Below are positions 50,301 to 62,318 of a DNA stretch of 64,000 nt, piece after piece. A program made the translations under genes and the position numbers. Positions within the stretch are counted from its first letter, which is position 1; each line of letters opens with the position of its first letter. This stretch comes from Vitis vinifera (taxonomy: Eukaryota > Streptophyta > Magnoliopsida > Vitales > Vitaceae), in NCBI RefSeq assembly GCF_030704535.1, contig NC_081822.1:9479001-9543000 (forward strand), written 5' to 3'. Below the pieces are notes generated by a model, which worked only from the letters and a program-made list of their open reading frames with translations, was not told the DNA's origin and did no database searches.

Positions 50301-53300
50301 TCTAAGATATACATCAAGAAAGGGAATTTGTATTAGTTGCAATTAGAGTCAGATTAGTATTAGTTGGAATCAAATTAGAATTACTATTAATTGGAATTAA
50401 ATTAGGATTAGTATTTTTTGGAGTCAAATTAGGATTAGCTAATTAGGTTATGAGATGATTAGAATTAGAGTCATAATAGGTTATTGCAATCCTAATAGAC
50501 TTTAGATTTCTTATATAAGCCTATAAATAAGGCTAACCGATGTAAATCAAAGCAATGAATTGATTGAAATTAATAATATTATGTTTTTCTCATTGCAAGT
50601 GTTGCAATCCTCAAGAGCGAGACTCCATTGATTTTCCTCTAGGTGAAATTCCTATTGATTTTCTTCTAGATGAGATTCCTATTGATTTTCTTCTAGGTGA
50701 GATTCCTAGAAGGCCTTAGTGAGACTTTAAGGTTTCTATCTTTTCTTAATCGTTTCTTCTTTCTCTCTATTTTTTTTATTGTATTTTTTCTCTATCATAA
50801 ACTTTATTCCTTGTTCCTCTCCTTGCACCCTAAAGAATTAAACCCTAATCCACCTACTTTGAGTGTAGGCAACCATCCTAGGGTTGTCCTATATCAGAGT
50901 TGATTATATTTAGAGAAGAATATGATGAGATTCTTTTGATTGAGAGCCTTGATGTATTAATTATATATGTTATTGCCTATTTTAAGTCATTGCTGCTGTT
51001 GGATCTCTTTCACCTTTTTGTTTCAGTATTTCAACTCTTGTTTTTTGTTCAGCTTACAGGACAAGCATGTGATCTTTCACTGAAGGGCAGTCCACACTGG
51101 ATGGCTCCAGAGGTATCTAGTTGAAGTTACTTGTAAATTTGTGAATGGCTTATAGTTATTTCTATAATTTTTTTTTTCTTTCATGCAGGTCATGCAAGCT
51201 GTGCTGCGGAAAGATGCCAATCCTGATCTTGCTTTTGCGGTGGACATATGGAGCTTGGGTTGTACCATCATTGAGATGCTGAATGGAAGACCTCCTTGGA
51301 GTGAGTTTGCTGCGGTAAGCTTTTGATTGTCTGGCTGCATTCATCATAGCCTTGGCTTGTTAGAATATCTCAACATGCCAACTGTTTTGGGTTTTGATTT
51401 TGAATAGCACCCTAATAGAGTTATTCAAACTTCCTAAAGGCATGCTTGTATTAGGAGATGATGTGTGGTTAATTCATTATGCTAAAGTATCAATCATTTT
51501 CTTTTATACATATTTTCGTGAAGATTCTTTGCTTTTGCAGCATTTGTTTCATAGCATCCTTGCTCCTTTTATCTCAAGTTCCCCTTAGAAATATTTTTGA
51601 GTCATTTTAATGCCTTACAGTTTTAACTCACTGTATTGGTGCTCATCTACAGTTTTCCTGCTATAGCAGCTACTCCTAAACTTCTGTCTTTACTCTTTAG
51701 ATAGATGCCATGCAGCTTATCATTCTCGTGGATATATTTGGATAGTTGACACCAAGATGATCTAAATCAAGATCACTCAGATTGAGTCTTTATACTAGTG
51801 TGCTTTAGAATGTAAATAAGCTTATTGTGAGTGTGTTATATTTATATTGTGTCAATGGCATTGTAATAGAGCTCCTAGATTAGTCCTAGGTGATCAAGAT
51901 TTGATGGGAGATATGCTGCAGATGATTCAAAGTGGAAGGCATCTGCATGGTTTTGGTGGTAAAGATAACATCACATGACATATGTGCATGTAGTTTTGAA
52001 AATGCATACATTTTGAGGGATTTAAAGCATGATATTTTTTGTGTATTTTTGGCCCAAAAATTCTGAACAATCATGTTCAAAATGTTGTGAAAAACAGTCA
52101 TGAAAAATGTTGAAGTGGAAGAAAAATTGAATGGAATTCAAAAAGGAAGTTGGGCATGGAATTGCACTTGGTGTAATGGCTGCAGGCTGCACACAGGCAG
52201 TGCATAGGGTGTGCGCAAGGATGGTGCAGGGAGGTTGGCCTTGTGTCATGCATGTCAGCTCAGGTGGAGGCGGAGTGGGCATATTTTGTGCATCTTGGTT
52301 TGGCTACTGCCTGAGGGCAGTGCATTTGTCCTTAGTGAGTTTTTTCGCACTGAGCTTGCACATTTGCCGCAAATGGGATGGGGCAGCCTGATGTGCATGC
52401 TTCCTGGGGAAGTAGATGTGTGCCTAGCACTGAATTAATGTGGCATTTGCATATTGGATTTACACAATATTAGGTGCTTAGGCCATGGGCAAAGAGCTGT
52501 TGCTACTGACTGGGTAGATGTGCTTAGCACAAATCTGTACTGGGCCCTAGTGCACTGTGCCACCTGGTTTCCTTTGTGACAATCACTTGGCGCAAATTGT
52601 ACTCGTGGCCCTAGCGAAATTGTTCACCAATTCAAAATTTTGTATTTTCACTCCAAAATGATTCTAAATCATTTCTCATGGAACTTTTGAGTTGAAATGA
52701 AGTATGCTAGGTTCTCCATAAATAGGTAAGAGTCTTTCTTTTTGAGTGAGCTTTTGGTGTTGCATCCATTCTCATTTCATATCTGTTGATGCTTTTTGAG
52801 AGTTGTTGAGACTTGAGAGAGACCTTGTTCTGAGAAGATTATGAGATTCTCCATTGAAGATCAATTTAGCTTCTTCTTGAAGATGAAAGCAAGGTTGATT
52901 CAAGGCCAAGTTCACTAAAGGTTCTTCTTCTTCTCTCTTCGTATCGGGCTGAACAACTTCTACTCCATTCTTCTTTGTTTTTGGAGGGTTGTGATTAGAT
53001 GTCATCATAAAGTCCTATGATACCTAAATCCTCCAACAGGACCTAGCTTACATGTGTTGACATTATACGATATGGGTGTGGGATTCTTATCAGATATTCT
53101 CACTTTGCTTTGGATTTGGTCATTTGATTTTTATTTTTATTTTTAGTTTTTATTTTTTATTTTTTACAGTTTGCCAAAAGTGAACTTTTATAAACATATT
53201 TATAAATAAGAAAGAAAAGACAGGGATAAAATGGAAAAGAAGAAGAGTTCCTATCTAATATATCTTTGATTTCTTAATTAATTTTTAATTGGATTTTTTC

Positions 53301-56300
53301 CCTCTTTCCCTTTTAGTGTGTTGTATCCAAGTGTCCATACCCATTATTGAAATCCTTTCTGGCCAAATTCCCATATCCAAAAAATTTGTAAATGTAAAGG
53401 ATCAAACACCTGGATGTATACCTGTATCTAACACCCACACCCCTATCCGTGCAACAAAGGTGAAATTTGGTCAGACTCTGGTGATGTGAAAGAAGAATGG
53501 TGAAATATTCCTGTAATGTGAAAGAAGATTTAAAGTAATTTTGAAGAGATTGATGAGATGTTGATCTGTGGAAGGTCATCAACATGAATTTGTGGAGTTG
53601 CAATTGAGGGCAGGCCACCAGGTAAAGATAATCTAAGATTGGTCTGAAGCTCTATGCTAGGTAAGACTAGGTTGTGCTAAAAGTTATCTTCATACTGGAT
53701 TTTATCAACTGAGACGGCTGCTCATGATTTTTGACCTCTTGGAAGTTTTCCATGTAAAACCTCTGAGTTCATTGTTGTGTGATTGCTAAGATTTTCTCAA
53801 AGACTTCTAGTCCCTTTTTCATAGTTGATTTTCTGTTAATAGCAGCGTTGCTTATTCTCCACACACTCACCTTCATCTATCACTGATTCTTCATTATCAT
53901 TTACCAGTAAAAGAAAAGGAAATAAATCAAAATATTCATACTATCTCTCCTACAATTTCTCCTATAATCTCAACACAATTAAATATTGTAGGTAGAGTTG
54001 AAGTCATCTCAACATGTTATTTCCTTTGTAACCTTTGGGTGTGGGCTAATAGGTTTTTAGTTTCCGGCCCCTCTTCCATTGTTGATTTTGTAGATTGGTT
54101 GGGCTATGTTTGAGGGGGTGCTTTTCTTTTTTGTCCCCTGCTCTTTTCTAAGGCGCTCTTAGGTGTCCTTTGTATACTTCCTGTGTCTTGTTTTAATATA
54201 TTGCTATTTACCCATCAAAAAAAAAATTAACTGAGATTAAAATCAAAACATTAATCAATATTTCAATACTAGTTTCTCAAAGAAAATGGTTAAATTGCTT
54301 GAGTGGTAATGTAATGTGACGTGCTGATTGTTGATGAAGAAGCATGAATCCTTTGGATTGGAATTGCTGAAATTTACATTAAAAGGTTTTCCAGACAAGC
54401 ATCATATACTATCTCACTTTTTATTTTCCTTGGTGATTGTGATGGTATCTGTCACTGTACTACCAACGTGGGTATTGAGATGTTATGCTAAGCACAGCAC
54501 ATTGATTCAATTTGCTTGGTCATGAAATTGTCCCCTCAACTTTTAATGGTTCCACATAAAAGTATGTGTTCCACAAGAGAATACCAGAACATACAAGTAT
54601 GTGTTCCACTTGCATGTGTTTCTGTTTTATCACTTAAATGGACTAATTGTCTTCTTCCCATCAGCCTGCAGCAATGTTCAAAGTTTTGCATGAGAGCCCA
54701 CCCTTACCAGAAACATTGTCTTCAGAGGGAAAGGATTTCCTCCAGCATTGCTTTCGAAGAAATCCTGCAGAACGGCCATCAGCTGCTATGCTGCTTGATC
54801 ATTCTTTTGTAAGAAGTTCACAAGATCAAAATGTTTCAGGCTTCAGCCAGGCATTTTCAGGAATGCAGTTAGTGGTGAGTATGAATTATGATTCATTGGA
54901 TTCCAACTGTTCATCAGCTTCAGAATGACCTTTTTTCTTGTTTCTTTTTTTTTTAAACATGTGAAAATAACTTGCCCATTGACACTCTATTGTACCTTTC
55001 TAGGACAAACCACGCAGTCCAGGAGATGCCATGAAACATAAAATTCATTCCATGCCACTCTCTTCAGGCACACAAACCATGAACAGAAATGTACTAAGGT
55101 GATGTTTGTTTTTTTTGGCTTAATTCTAAATAGAACTTATATTTAACTTAATACCAAATAGTGTTTAATAGTATTAAGTATTAAATTGTTTGTTTTTTGA
55201 TATTTTATTTCTATTAAATATTAAGTTGTTTGTTTTTTATATGTTAAAAATCAATTAATGAATGTTGTCACCATTTTCCTTTTCTTTTACCATTCTTTTT
55301 GAAACAAAGCCTAGATTTTTCATCATTTAGGAGCCAGGGAGCACAATGCTAAACTAGTCCAAACCTAATGGCACAACTGTTAAGTTTAATTACCCTACAT
55401 ACCAATTGAAAGCCAAATCCCAAGAGAAACTTTTCCTAAGAAAATCATTTCTTCCCTGCACTTCAATTCAAGCTTTTTCCCAAAGAAAGATTCAAACATT
55501 CTAAAAAATTCTTCAAATAAAGCAATTATTAGGATCGACCATCAAAAGACCACAGGACATGAACAGAAAATTCAGAAACTAGCTTCACAACAGCACACTT
55601 TCCTCCTACTTCCTCATTCTCTGCAATCCTTTTCCCAAGCCATTTCCAGCATTTCTTCTTCCTTTCCCAAGATCAAAACAGAAACTCTTAGAAAGATCCA
55701 ACAAATATCCACATTTCAACATTACAACAAAACAATGCTCCATTCAGATTTCACAAAATACAAGCAAAAAAGATAAGAAAAATGCAGGGGAAAAAAAAAA
55801 AACCCAGAGATTCCATTCCCTCTCATTCTCCGAGATCCAAACAAAAAAAACCTTAAAAAACATCAAAATCCAAAAAAACTAAACAAATAATACCAGTGAG
55901 TGAAAAACATATTGGAATCAAAACAAGGATGAAGAACAACTTGAGGTACAGAGGGATGGGGTTGCAGTCGAGACCGGAGAGCTACACAGGGGTGGGGTAG
56001 GGTTGGGGGTCGGGGTTGGAGTTGTGATTTGAGGAGGTTTAAAAACTTGTTTTTTCTAAATAGAAAAAGCCAAATATTTTGGTTTTTTCCATTCAGCCAA
56101 AATTTTTAAAAATTAAGTAATAAGTCATAAAAAAATAGAAAAATAAACAACCTAAATTCTGAAAGTAGATGACTTTCAACAAAAAAACCAAAAAAACAAA
56201 TACCCTCCAAGTAATGGGTAATTGATTTCTTTTACCTCTTGCTTAAAATTTGTTGAATTTGTAATTTCTCTATCATGACCACCAAAGCTGACATCATGCA

Positions 56301-56468
56301 ATATAATTTCCTTTCGCCAGGGAAACTTCTCATTTCACACTGAAAGTCCTCCCTAATCTATCTCCATTGCTGAATCACACTTCCCATATTCCCATGACGT
56401 GCAGCTTGGAGAACAGAAATCACTGTGCGGGTCTGAAAACACGTGGAAGGGATTTGCATCCCCTCTGA
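44373..56468 (+). CDS. MAPKKK5: MEKK-type MAP kinase kinase kinase, MAPKKK5-like
   Basis: Eleven coding exons: 44373-44836, 46258-46917, 46995-47082, 48897-48959, 49043-49203, 49505-49580, 51053-51112, 51189-51314, 54665-54874, 55004-55098 and 56321-56468. They sum to 2,151 nt (716 aa), with all phases closing. The N-terminal 350 residues are Ser/Pro-rich and low complexity ([31 protein letters not shown]), a likely regulatory tail. The kinase domain spans about 355-615: glycine loop GRGTFGSV (362-369), Lys384, [10 protein letters not shown] (Asp480), DFG 498-500, APE 522-524 and a [12 protein letters not shown] end block. [16 protein letters not shown]...[14 protein letters not shown] marks the MEKK subfamily. 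These kinases activate MAPKKs, and MAPKKK5 acts downstream of immune receptors in Arabidopsis. An upstream in-frame Met at 44322 would add 17 residues. The stop TGA lies one base before a probable 3'-UTR intron donor (GGTATGC); a 3' UTR exon seems to start at 56587. Confidence 0.93.
50316..50903 (+). mobile_element. LTR-like remnant in intron 6 of MAPKKK5
   Basis: The segment shows an LTR-type layout: AT-rich repeats of the phrase AATTAGGATTAG, then TATATAAGCCTATAAATAAG (a promoter-like block), then a leader-like stretch ending GTTGTCCTATATCAGAGTTG. TATCAGAGTTG resembles the initiator-Met primer-binding site that follows a left LTR. A 27-bp unit (ATTGATTTTCTTCTAGGTGA and flank) is repeated three times at about 50627-50710. 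No internal coding region or second LTR was found, so this is a solo or truncated LTR. The left boundary is approximate. Confidence 0.55.
51315..54664. other. MAPKKK5 intron 8, expanded
   Basis: A 3,350-bp intron. The part from about 51.9 to 53.04 kb (GC-richer CAGGCTGCACACAGGCAGTG, then TTGAGTGAGCTTTTGGTGTT and a series of short CTTCTTC runs) looks like retroelement LTR or leader sequence, but I could not identify the family. From 54.03 kb a LINE 3' end follows (separate entry). Splice sites are intact. Confidence 0.5.
54030..54225 (+). mobile_element. LINE 3' end fragment
   Basis: The text GTTGATTTTGTAGATTGGTT, GGCGCTCTTAGGTGTCCTTTG, GTATACTTCCTGTGTC and AATATATTGCTATTTACCCA, with a final poly-A (about 54217-54226), closely parallels the 3' tail of the LINE at 24.18 kb (GACTTTGTGGATTGGTTAGG ... 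GTATACATCATGTATACC ... TTTACTTACC poly-A). It is a heavily 5'-truncated LINE copy in the sense orientation of the host intron. Confidence 0.75.
55099..56215. mobile_element. possible hAT-like non-autonomous element at the exon 10 donor of MAPKKK5
   Basis: The left end GGTGATGTTTGTTTTTTTTG and the inverse of the right end (GGGTATTTGTTTTTTTGG) are similar, and a second GTTGTTT(G/A)TTTTT block lies inside each end. The interior has no ORF. If real, its left edge coincides with the GT of the exon 10 donor site. No clear 8-bp duplication was found, so this is tentative; simple T-rich similarity is the alternative. Confidence 0.3.
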
Positions 56469-57432
56469 GGTATGCTTTTGGTCGACTAAAGCTTGATATG
56501 AAAGCATTCTTACTACAGCTGGGAAGAGCTAACATCTTGTAGGGATTCACCTGGGCTTACTTAGAGTTTCATATATTGTCTTTCAGGTTTTTGATGCCTC
56601 ATTCAACAGGAGGTTCAATTTATTTTTGATCCCTTTTGAAGTTACAGAGAATTGTTATTGGGAAATGAACTCTGGCCATTTCTATGCGCATCAAACACAG
56701 AACTTCAACGCATTCAGGGAGTCCAAGCAGAAAGAGTAAACAAAAGGCAAAGATCAATGATGTTCTGCCCACCCTTGTTATGTACATATTGAGGTTCCTT
56801 TTTCAATTGCATTCCTTGATATTTTTGTTTTAATAGAATTTTCCATATTTTGTATACCTTTAGAGAAGAATGTACTTAGAAACTGGATGGAAGCTGCTTC
56901 CACGGCTTAAGAATGTGATTTCTTACTATTTGAAACTGTCGCTGTATTATACTTGTTTATAAAATCATTTCCAATGCAACAAAATGAGATGTTTTGTCTT
57001 AAATTTTATTACTTTCACTCTTGTACATGAACTTATTTCACCATGCTTCTTATTTTTGCATGCACTTTTCACATAAAGTCTTGTTAAGTCATATAGCTGC
57101 TCTTGCTTTATAGCTGCAATGCCCAGCCTGTATGGAGACATTCACACAAAGGAAAAAAAATGATAATGTAGGAAAAGTTGGGAAAAAGTTAAAGAAAAAC
57201 TTGAGAATTTGACTCATAGATTCAGGAATATGTTACCTTCAAGGAATAGGCATGGGTAAATTTAATCAAATTTGGTTCCAGTTGGAAATTTCCTTTATTT
57301 CTGTCAGGCTCTTCATCGTATGATATTTTAATTTCCAGAGCCTCAAAACAATTAGGAAGATGGAGAAATAAAATTTAGGGTTGTTTGAAATGGCTCTTGA
57401 ATACATAATCTCACGGATTCCCATTGGATAAT

Positions 57433-57749
57433 TAAGAGTGTGTTTGATAGTGATTTTAAGAAATGTTTTTAGTTTTTTTAATACTTGAATGATAAAAATT
57501 TTCAAGTGTTAGAATAGTTAAAAATGTTTCTTCAAATCACTATTAAATGGGTTTTAATATTACTACTCTTTCTTCTTGGTTTCTGCTGTGACATGAAATC
57601 AAAAGTTCTATTTTTTGGTTTTTGTTTGTGGTTGCTTATTAGCCAATTAAAAAGTGTTTATAGTATTTTTAACATTTAAAAATTTTAATCTTTCAAGTAT
57701 TAAAGGTGTTAGAAATACTTCTTAAAATCATTACCAAACATATTCTTAA
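57433..57749. mobile_element. MITE-like fold-back element
   Basis: The left end TTAAGAGTGTGTTTGATAGT and the right end (inverse TTAAGAATATGTTTGGTAAT) pair over more than 40 bp, including GATTTTAAGAA(A/G)T(G/A)TTT and AATACTTGAA. It is short, AT-rich and non-coding. The TTAA at the ends may include the target duplication, which would fit a Tourist- or similar type. Confidence 0.6.
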
Positions 57750-58871
57750 AAATAGTGAGAATGAAATTTAAAACAAGTACACGATATGAAATATCGATTT
57801 TACATGTTATATGAAAGTTCATCATAAGAAAATATGCAACTTGTTTTAAGACTTAAAAAAATAAGCAACCTCTTAATCTTCATCATCAATTTGAATATCA
57901 ATATACCTTAAATTCATAATAATTTCATTAAATTTATCAAGGGGTCTTTAATGAATATATCTTCCTCTATTGGGAGAGTAAAGAATTGTTTTATTCAAAT
58001 ATAAGTGATTCATAAGAGACGTTGTGATAGATCAATTATTTAGTTTTAACTATAAGTTGATAGTTGTATCATTTTTGTAACTTCACAAAACACTTGATTT
58101 AAGCACAACATGATAACACTACATGTTTTCCCCACGAGTTCACCATGCCATTTACTAGACATCATCACAAGAAGAGTTTCCTCACCCTTCTGTACTTCAC
58201 ACGTGTATACTATAAATTGAATTCATTTCTTTCATTAATTTTTTTAACCTTAAACTTTGTTACTATTCCAAGTCTGACAGCCTTAGACATTACTTTGTTA
58301 GGATAAACAATAATAAAAAAAACTATAGTGTTTTGGTTGTTTTTTCATGAACGTATTTATAGTTTGACAATTCTGATATGTGAGACACTTTGGGAAATAT
58401 GCTTAATAACAAAAAATATTCTATTTCATGATGAATAAGAATATGAACTTTTTGTTTCCTAGCGAAGACGGTTACCCATTTTGTCAAGGAAACGAAATAA
58501 CTACTTAATCCCAATTTGGTTAGTAAACGAAAATGTTACTCGTTTAACCAATGTTCGAATTATATAGTCAAAATTCTTTATCCATTATAAATAGTTTCTA
58601 CAAAATGGATAAGGTGCCACACAAAGATTTTTGTATTATCATGGTCATAATATTCACTTTAATAATTTTTCTTATATTTTGGTCATGCATGATCACATCT
58701 TTTGTATCATCATATTCTTATATTATATGTGTTCAAGTGAGATTACTTAATGAGAAAAGTGCTTTTCGGTATAAGAGATTGATTCACATGCAAACAACAA
58801 TGAACATGATTTGGCTTGAAGGTTACAACTAAGGTTTACAACAATGAGCATGATTGATTTGGATGGATAAT

Positions 58872-59152
58872 TGTGACATCCCACATCGGATAGAGGGGAA
58901 AGTTCTCAGCGTTATATAAGTATGGACTCTTTGTAACCCTATAGATGCATTTTAAAGCCGCGAGGACCCTTTTGGGTTCAAAACGAATAATATCTATACG
59001 ATTGGGAACAGATTGTTATAATGGTATTAGAGTCGATTCTCGACCTTTGTGTGGGGTTTGTTTGACCCTATAAAGGTGTTTGTTTATTTGACCACATAAT
59101 TTCAAGGGATAAGTATGAACTATTTGAAACCTTGTAGACACATTTTAAAACA
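58872..59152 (+). mobile_element. TRIM-like LTR fragment with primer-binding site
   Basis: The segment opens TGTGACATCCCACATCGG, a start I associate with small plant LTR elements. It runs about 150 bp to GATTGTTATA and is followed at once by TGGTATTAGAGTC, close to the initiator-Met tRNA primer-binding site TGGTATCAGAGCC. About 80 bp later, at 59109-59152, a decayed second copy of the LTR middle (AAGTATGAACTATTTGAAAC ... ACATTTTAAA) is seen. Short LTRs, tiny interior and no coding capacity fit a TRIM, partly deleted. Confidence 0.65.
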
Positions 59153-61086
59153 CCAATAATGGTGCTTAAATTTACTAGACTAGAGATGCCATTTTTGTAA
59201 TGATGTCTGACCGCTTGGGTTGGTAGAGATTGACTCGCTTTTCTCACAAATGGTTACATTCTGATTAGGAATGAAATGATGTGGGTGGGTCTAGCTGACT
59301 ACAACGTGGAGTATTCTTTTAGGGTGCGGGACGAAATTTATATATGCAACTTTTAATGTTCCTTTCACCCAAGGGAAAAAGCTGCTTTTCAAGACAGCGA
59401 TAAAGCACTTGTGCTGCTATATATACAAATTTTTTTGATTGGAAATAAAAATCACAAGCAAAAAAGTAAGCAAAGGGGAAATCAGAGAGCACTAAAAATA
59501 CTATAGGTTAGTTTTAAAGCACTTGTAGGATTAGATTGTTAATGGTTGGAAGCCAAAATCACAAACGCATAAGAGGAACCCAAGGAAAACCATAGGGCCC
59601 TGACTGGGTCAAGGGGACTAGCTCATCGAATTGCAATTTGACCTCTGTCCAACGAAGTGATCTTTCACATGGCTAACGGATGGGTGTGTTCTCTGGCCCC
59701 ACTCTAGGACTATGATGCATAGATAATGTGATGAAGGAAAAAATGTTCCCCAAGTCCTCCACCAATGGTCTTGCATTTACATGAAAAAATTTTAAGTTAG
59801 GCACTTTTGACAAACTAAGTCGTCATGATTCGGAATTCAAAGCCCTTTTGTACCCGGTTGCCCGATAGCACTTTGGTCTTTGATCATCGGGAGGGATGAG
59901 GATCTGAAATCTGAATGCCATGGCCATGAGTGCTGGATTGGTGGTTTGGTCAAGTAAAAGAGCAGGCCAGGAAACTTGGAAGATCTACTAGTGTCCAGTG
60001 AGTGGGAAGTGGGAACAAAAAGGTGCATTTCCCCATTTTAACTAAACATTGGTCCCTGACCATCCCTGAGCCATAGATTGAGATCTGAAAGAAGAGTCAT
60101 TCTTGCCACTGAAGTTAGTGGCTGATTGACTCATTCTAAAGTGAGTGGTACATGCTGTCAGAATGACTCAGGATTTTGACTGGAAGATTGTTGTTATTCG
60201 CGCTGACGAGGGTATAAAAGTCATTAAGCTCGTCAACGAGCCACCCTCCCTTCCGGAGTAGAAGATGCTCTCCAACTTTGCTTCTAACTCGTGGTTTTCC
60301 TCGTTATGTCATTCCTCACCACTCCAATATATTTGTCAATTATCCCGTCCATGAAATCCTTGAATTCTATCCTAAACAATGAGTGATTGATTACCATTCG
60401 TTTCAATTCATTCCCAAAAAATCAGCCTCACCCACAATCTTAAATCTGCTATCGTACATTCACGTCACAGACAAAGGGGTCAATACGTCTCTAGCTCAGG
60501 CAGCCTTGATAAAAGGACAACCCATGGTGGGCAGTCCATGGTGGGTCTCTCGCACTTTATTCTAAAAAATTAATGTTGAAGAGTGATATGAAATATAGAA
60601 ATCATTGCTACATCCTTTAACTTAAACCCATTATTATTTGTTATGGAATTATATTAAAAATGAAGTCAGGGTAGTAAGATCGCAAGTTGGTCGCTACTTA
60701 ATTAGCACTGGGTACCGAATATTCTTTGTGATTAAGTAAGAATTCCTGTCACCAACTCCAAGAATTCGATGGAGGTCAAAGACGCGTGAAGTATCCTTTG
60801 ATCTTGCTATTGATTTTTTCTAGAGCCTAGAGGTGAAGGCTATTGATACAAAAACCTTTAAGTAAAATTGCTACTCAATCTTGACAATTAAAATATTTAT
60901 ATAAAATTTTATATATTTAAGTTAACTTATAAAATAAATTTTCTATTTGGGAAAAATAAAAAAAATATAAGGATGTTGTAATTATATTTTTGAATTTTGT
61001 TGGATAGTATCTTTCTTATAGTGTTAAATTTTAAAAAATTAAAAGCATTTTAAATCTCAAAATTTGTAAAAATAAAAGTACATTAA

Positions 61087-61095
61087 AACGATCCG
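61087..61095. repeat. target-site duplication, left copy (AACGATCCG)
   Basis: Identical to bases 62144-62152 on the far side of the fold-back element. Confidence 0.88.
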
Positions 61096-62143
61096 GAGTT
61101 TAAGTCCAAAATAATCCATTTGTTGAAAAAAAATGGTAAGAATAATACTCATTTCAAAATATTTGTTAAACTAATATTTTGTATTCACGTAAACATCTAC
61201 ATATTTTTTTTTTTAAGTATAAAAAACTATCGTTGGTGACTGTGGTTTTAAAAGTTTTAAAAATATCCTTAAAGCCACAATTAGTAATTGTGATTTCAAA
61301 ATTATTTTTAATTCACGTCCATTTTAATAGTATTTGTGATTTTAATATTATTTTTAAAATATTATTTATCATAATAACCATAAAAAAAAAATATTTTTTG
61401 TCATAATAACTATAAAACCACAGTCACATACAATGATTTTACAATTTTCTTTGTGACTGTGGTTTTACAATTTTTTTTAAAACCACAGTTAGAGAGGGAC
61501 TTATGTAACCATAACTAAAAAAAATGAGATTTTAGAACTTTGCTTTAAGAAATTTTCCCCACTTCGAACTTTAAGGAAATTTGGTACATCTTTAAGAACT
61601 TTTGGTATATCCATAATTTATACTAAAATTAAAATTAAAAAAGTAATGTTCTAAAATCTCATATTTTTTTTAGTTATGGTTACATGAATACCCTTCTAAC
61701 TGTGGTTTTAAAGAAAATTATAAAACCACAATCACAAAGAAAGTTGTAAAACCACCGTATGTGATTGTGATTTGTATGATATTTTTAAAACCATAGTTAT
61801 TAACTGTGGTTTTATGGTTATTATGATAAAAAATATTTTTTTCTGGTTATTATAATAAAGAATATTTAAAAAATAATATTAAAATCACAGTACTATTATA
61901 ATGGGTGTAGATTAAAAATAATTTTGAAACCATAGTTACTAACTGTGGTTTTAAGGAAAATTGTATGGTTTTAAGGATATTTTTAAAACTTTTAAAACCA
62001 TAGTCCTCAATGATAGTTTTTTACACTTAAAAAAATATTTATAGATGCTTACGTGATACAAAAGATTAGTTGGACAAATATTTTGAGATGATACTAATCT
62101 TACCCTTTTTTTCAACAAATGGATTAGTTTTGAACTTAAACTC
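61096..62143. mobile_element. fold-back Mutator-like element with perfect 9-bp target duplication
   Basis: The element starts GAGTTTAAGTCCAAAATAAT and ends with the inverse (GAGTTTAAGTTCAAAACTAA read on the other strand). Arms of roughly 450 and 500 bp form a near palindrome around a ~100-bp loop at about 61.54-61.65 kb. Matching stretches run the whole way (ATCCATTTGTTGAAAAAAA; AAAAACTATC; TTTTAAAAGTTTTAAAAATA; TAGTTATGGTTACAT). The direct repeat AACGATCCG at 61087-61095 and 62144-62152 is identical on both sides: 9 bp is the Mutator superfamily hallmark. There is no transposase. Frames inside (61179-61406 and 61951-62145) translate alike only because the arms are inverted copies. Confidence 0.9.
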
Positions 62144-62152
62144 AACGATCCG
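62144..62152. repeat. target-site duplication, right copy (AACGATCCG)
   Basis: Identical to bases 61087-61095. It lies about 165 bp upstream of the ADR1 ATG. Confidence 0.88.
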
Positions 62153-62318
62153 TTTGATACTATGCTGGTTGTTGCTTGTTATTTAAGAAAAACTCCCACA
62201 GGATAGAGGGACCATTTTGGTAATTCACTTGAGAAGCAGCTCTCTTGTATAAGAGAAAGCTAAATTAATTTCTTCCAGCAGTTGCAGAGTGAAGCTGCGC
62301 CGGCCTACCGGCGACGGA

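Larger units (their letters stand above)
56469..61095. other. spacer between MAPKKK5 and ADR1
   Basis: It begins with the MAPKKK5 3' UTR (a probable UTR intron 56470-56586, then sequence to about 56.98 kb). After that come a MITE-like fold-back (57433-57749) and a TRIM-like fragment (58872-59152). The remainder, 59.2-61.1 kb, is AT-rich; I recognised no gene, RNA or repeat family there. Open frames at 58551-58832 and 60383-60565 lack domains. Confidence 0.5.

Noticed and set aside
61179..62145. Two similar small proteins on opposite strands (61179-61406 and 61951-62145)
   Set aside because: Their likeness is produced by the inverted arms of the fold-back element. They lack start context and domains.
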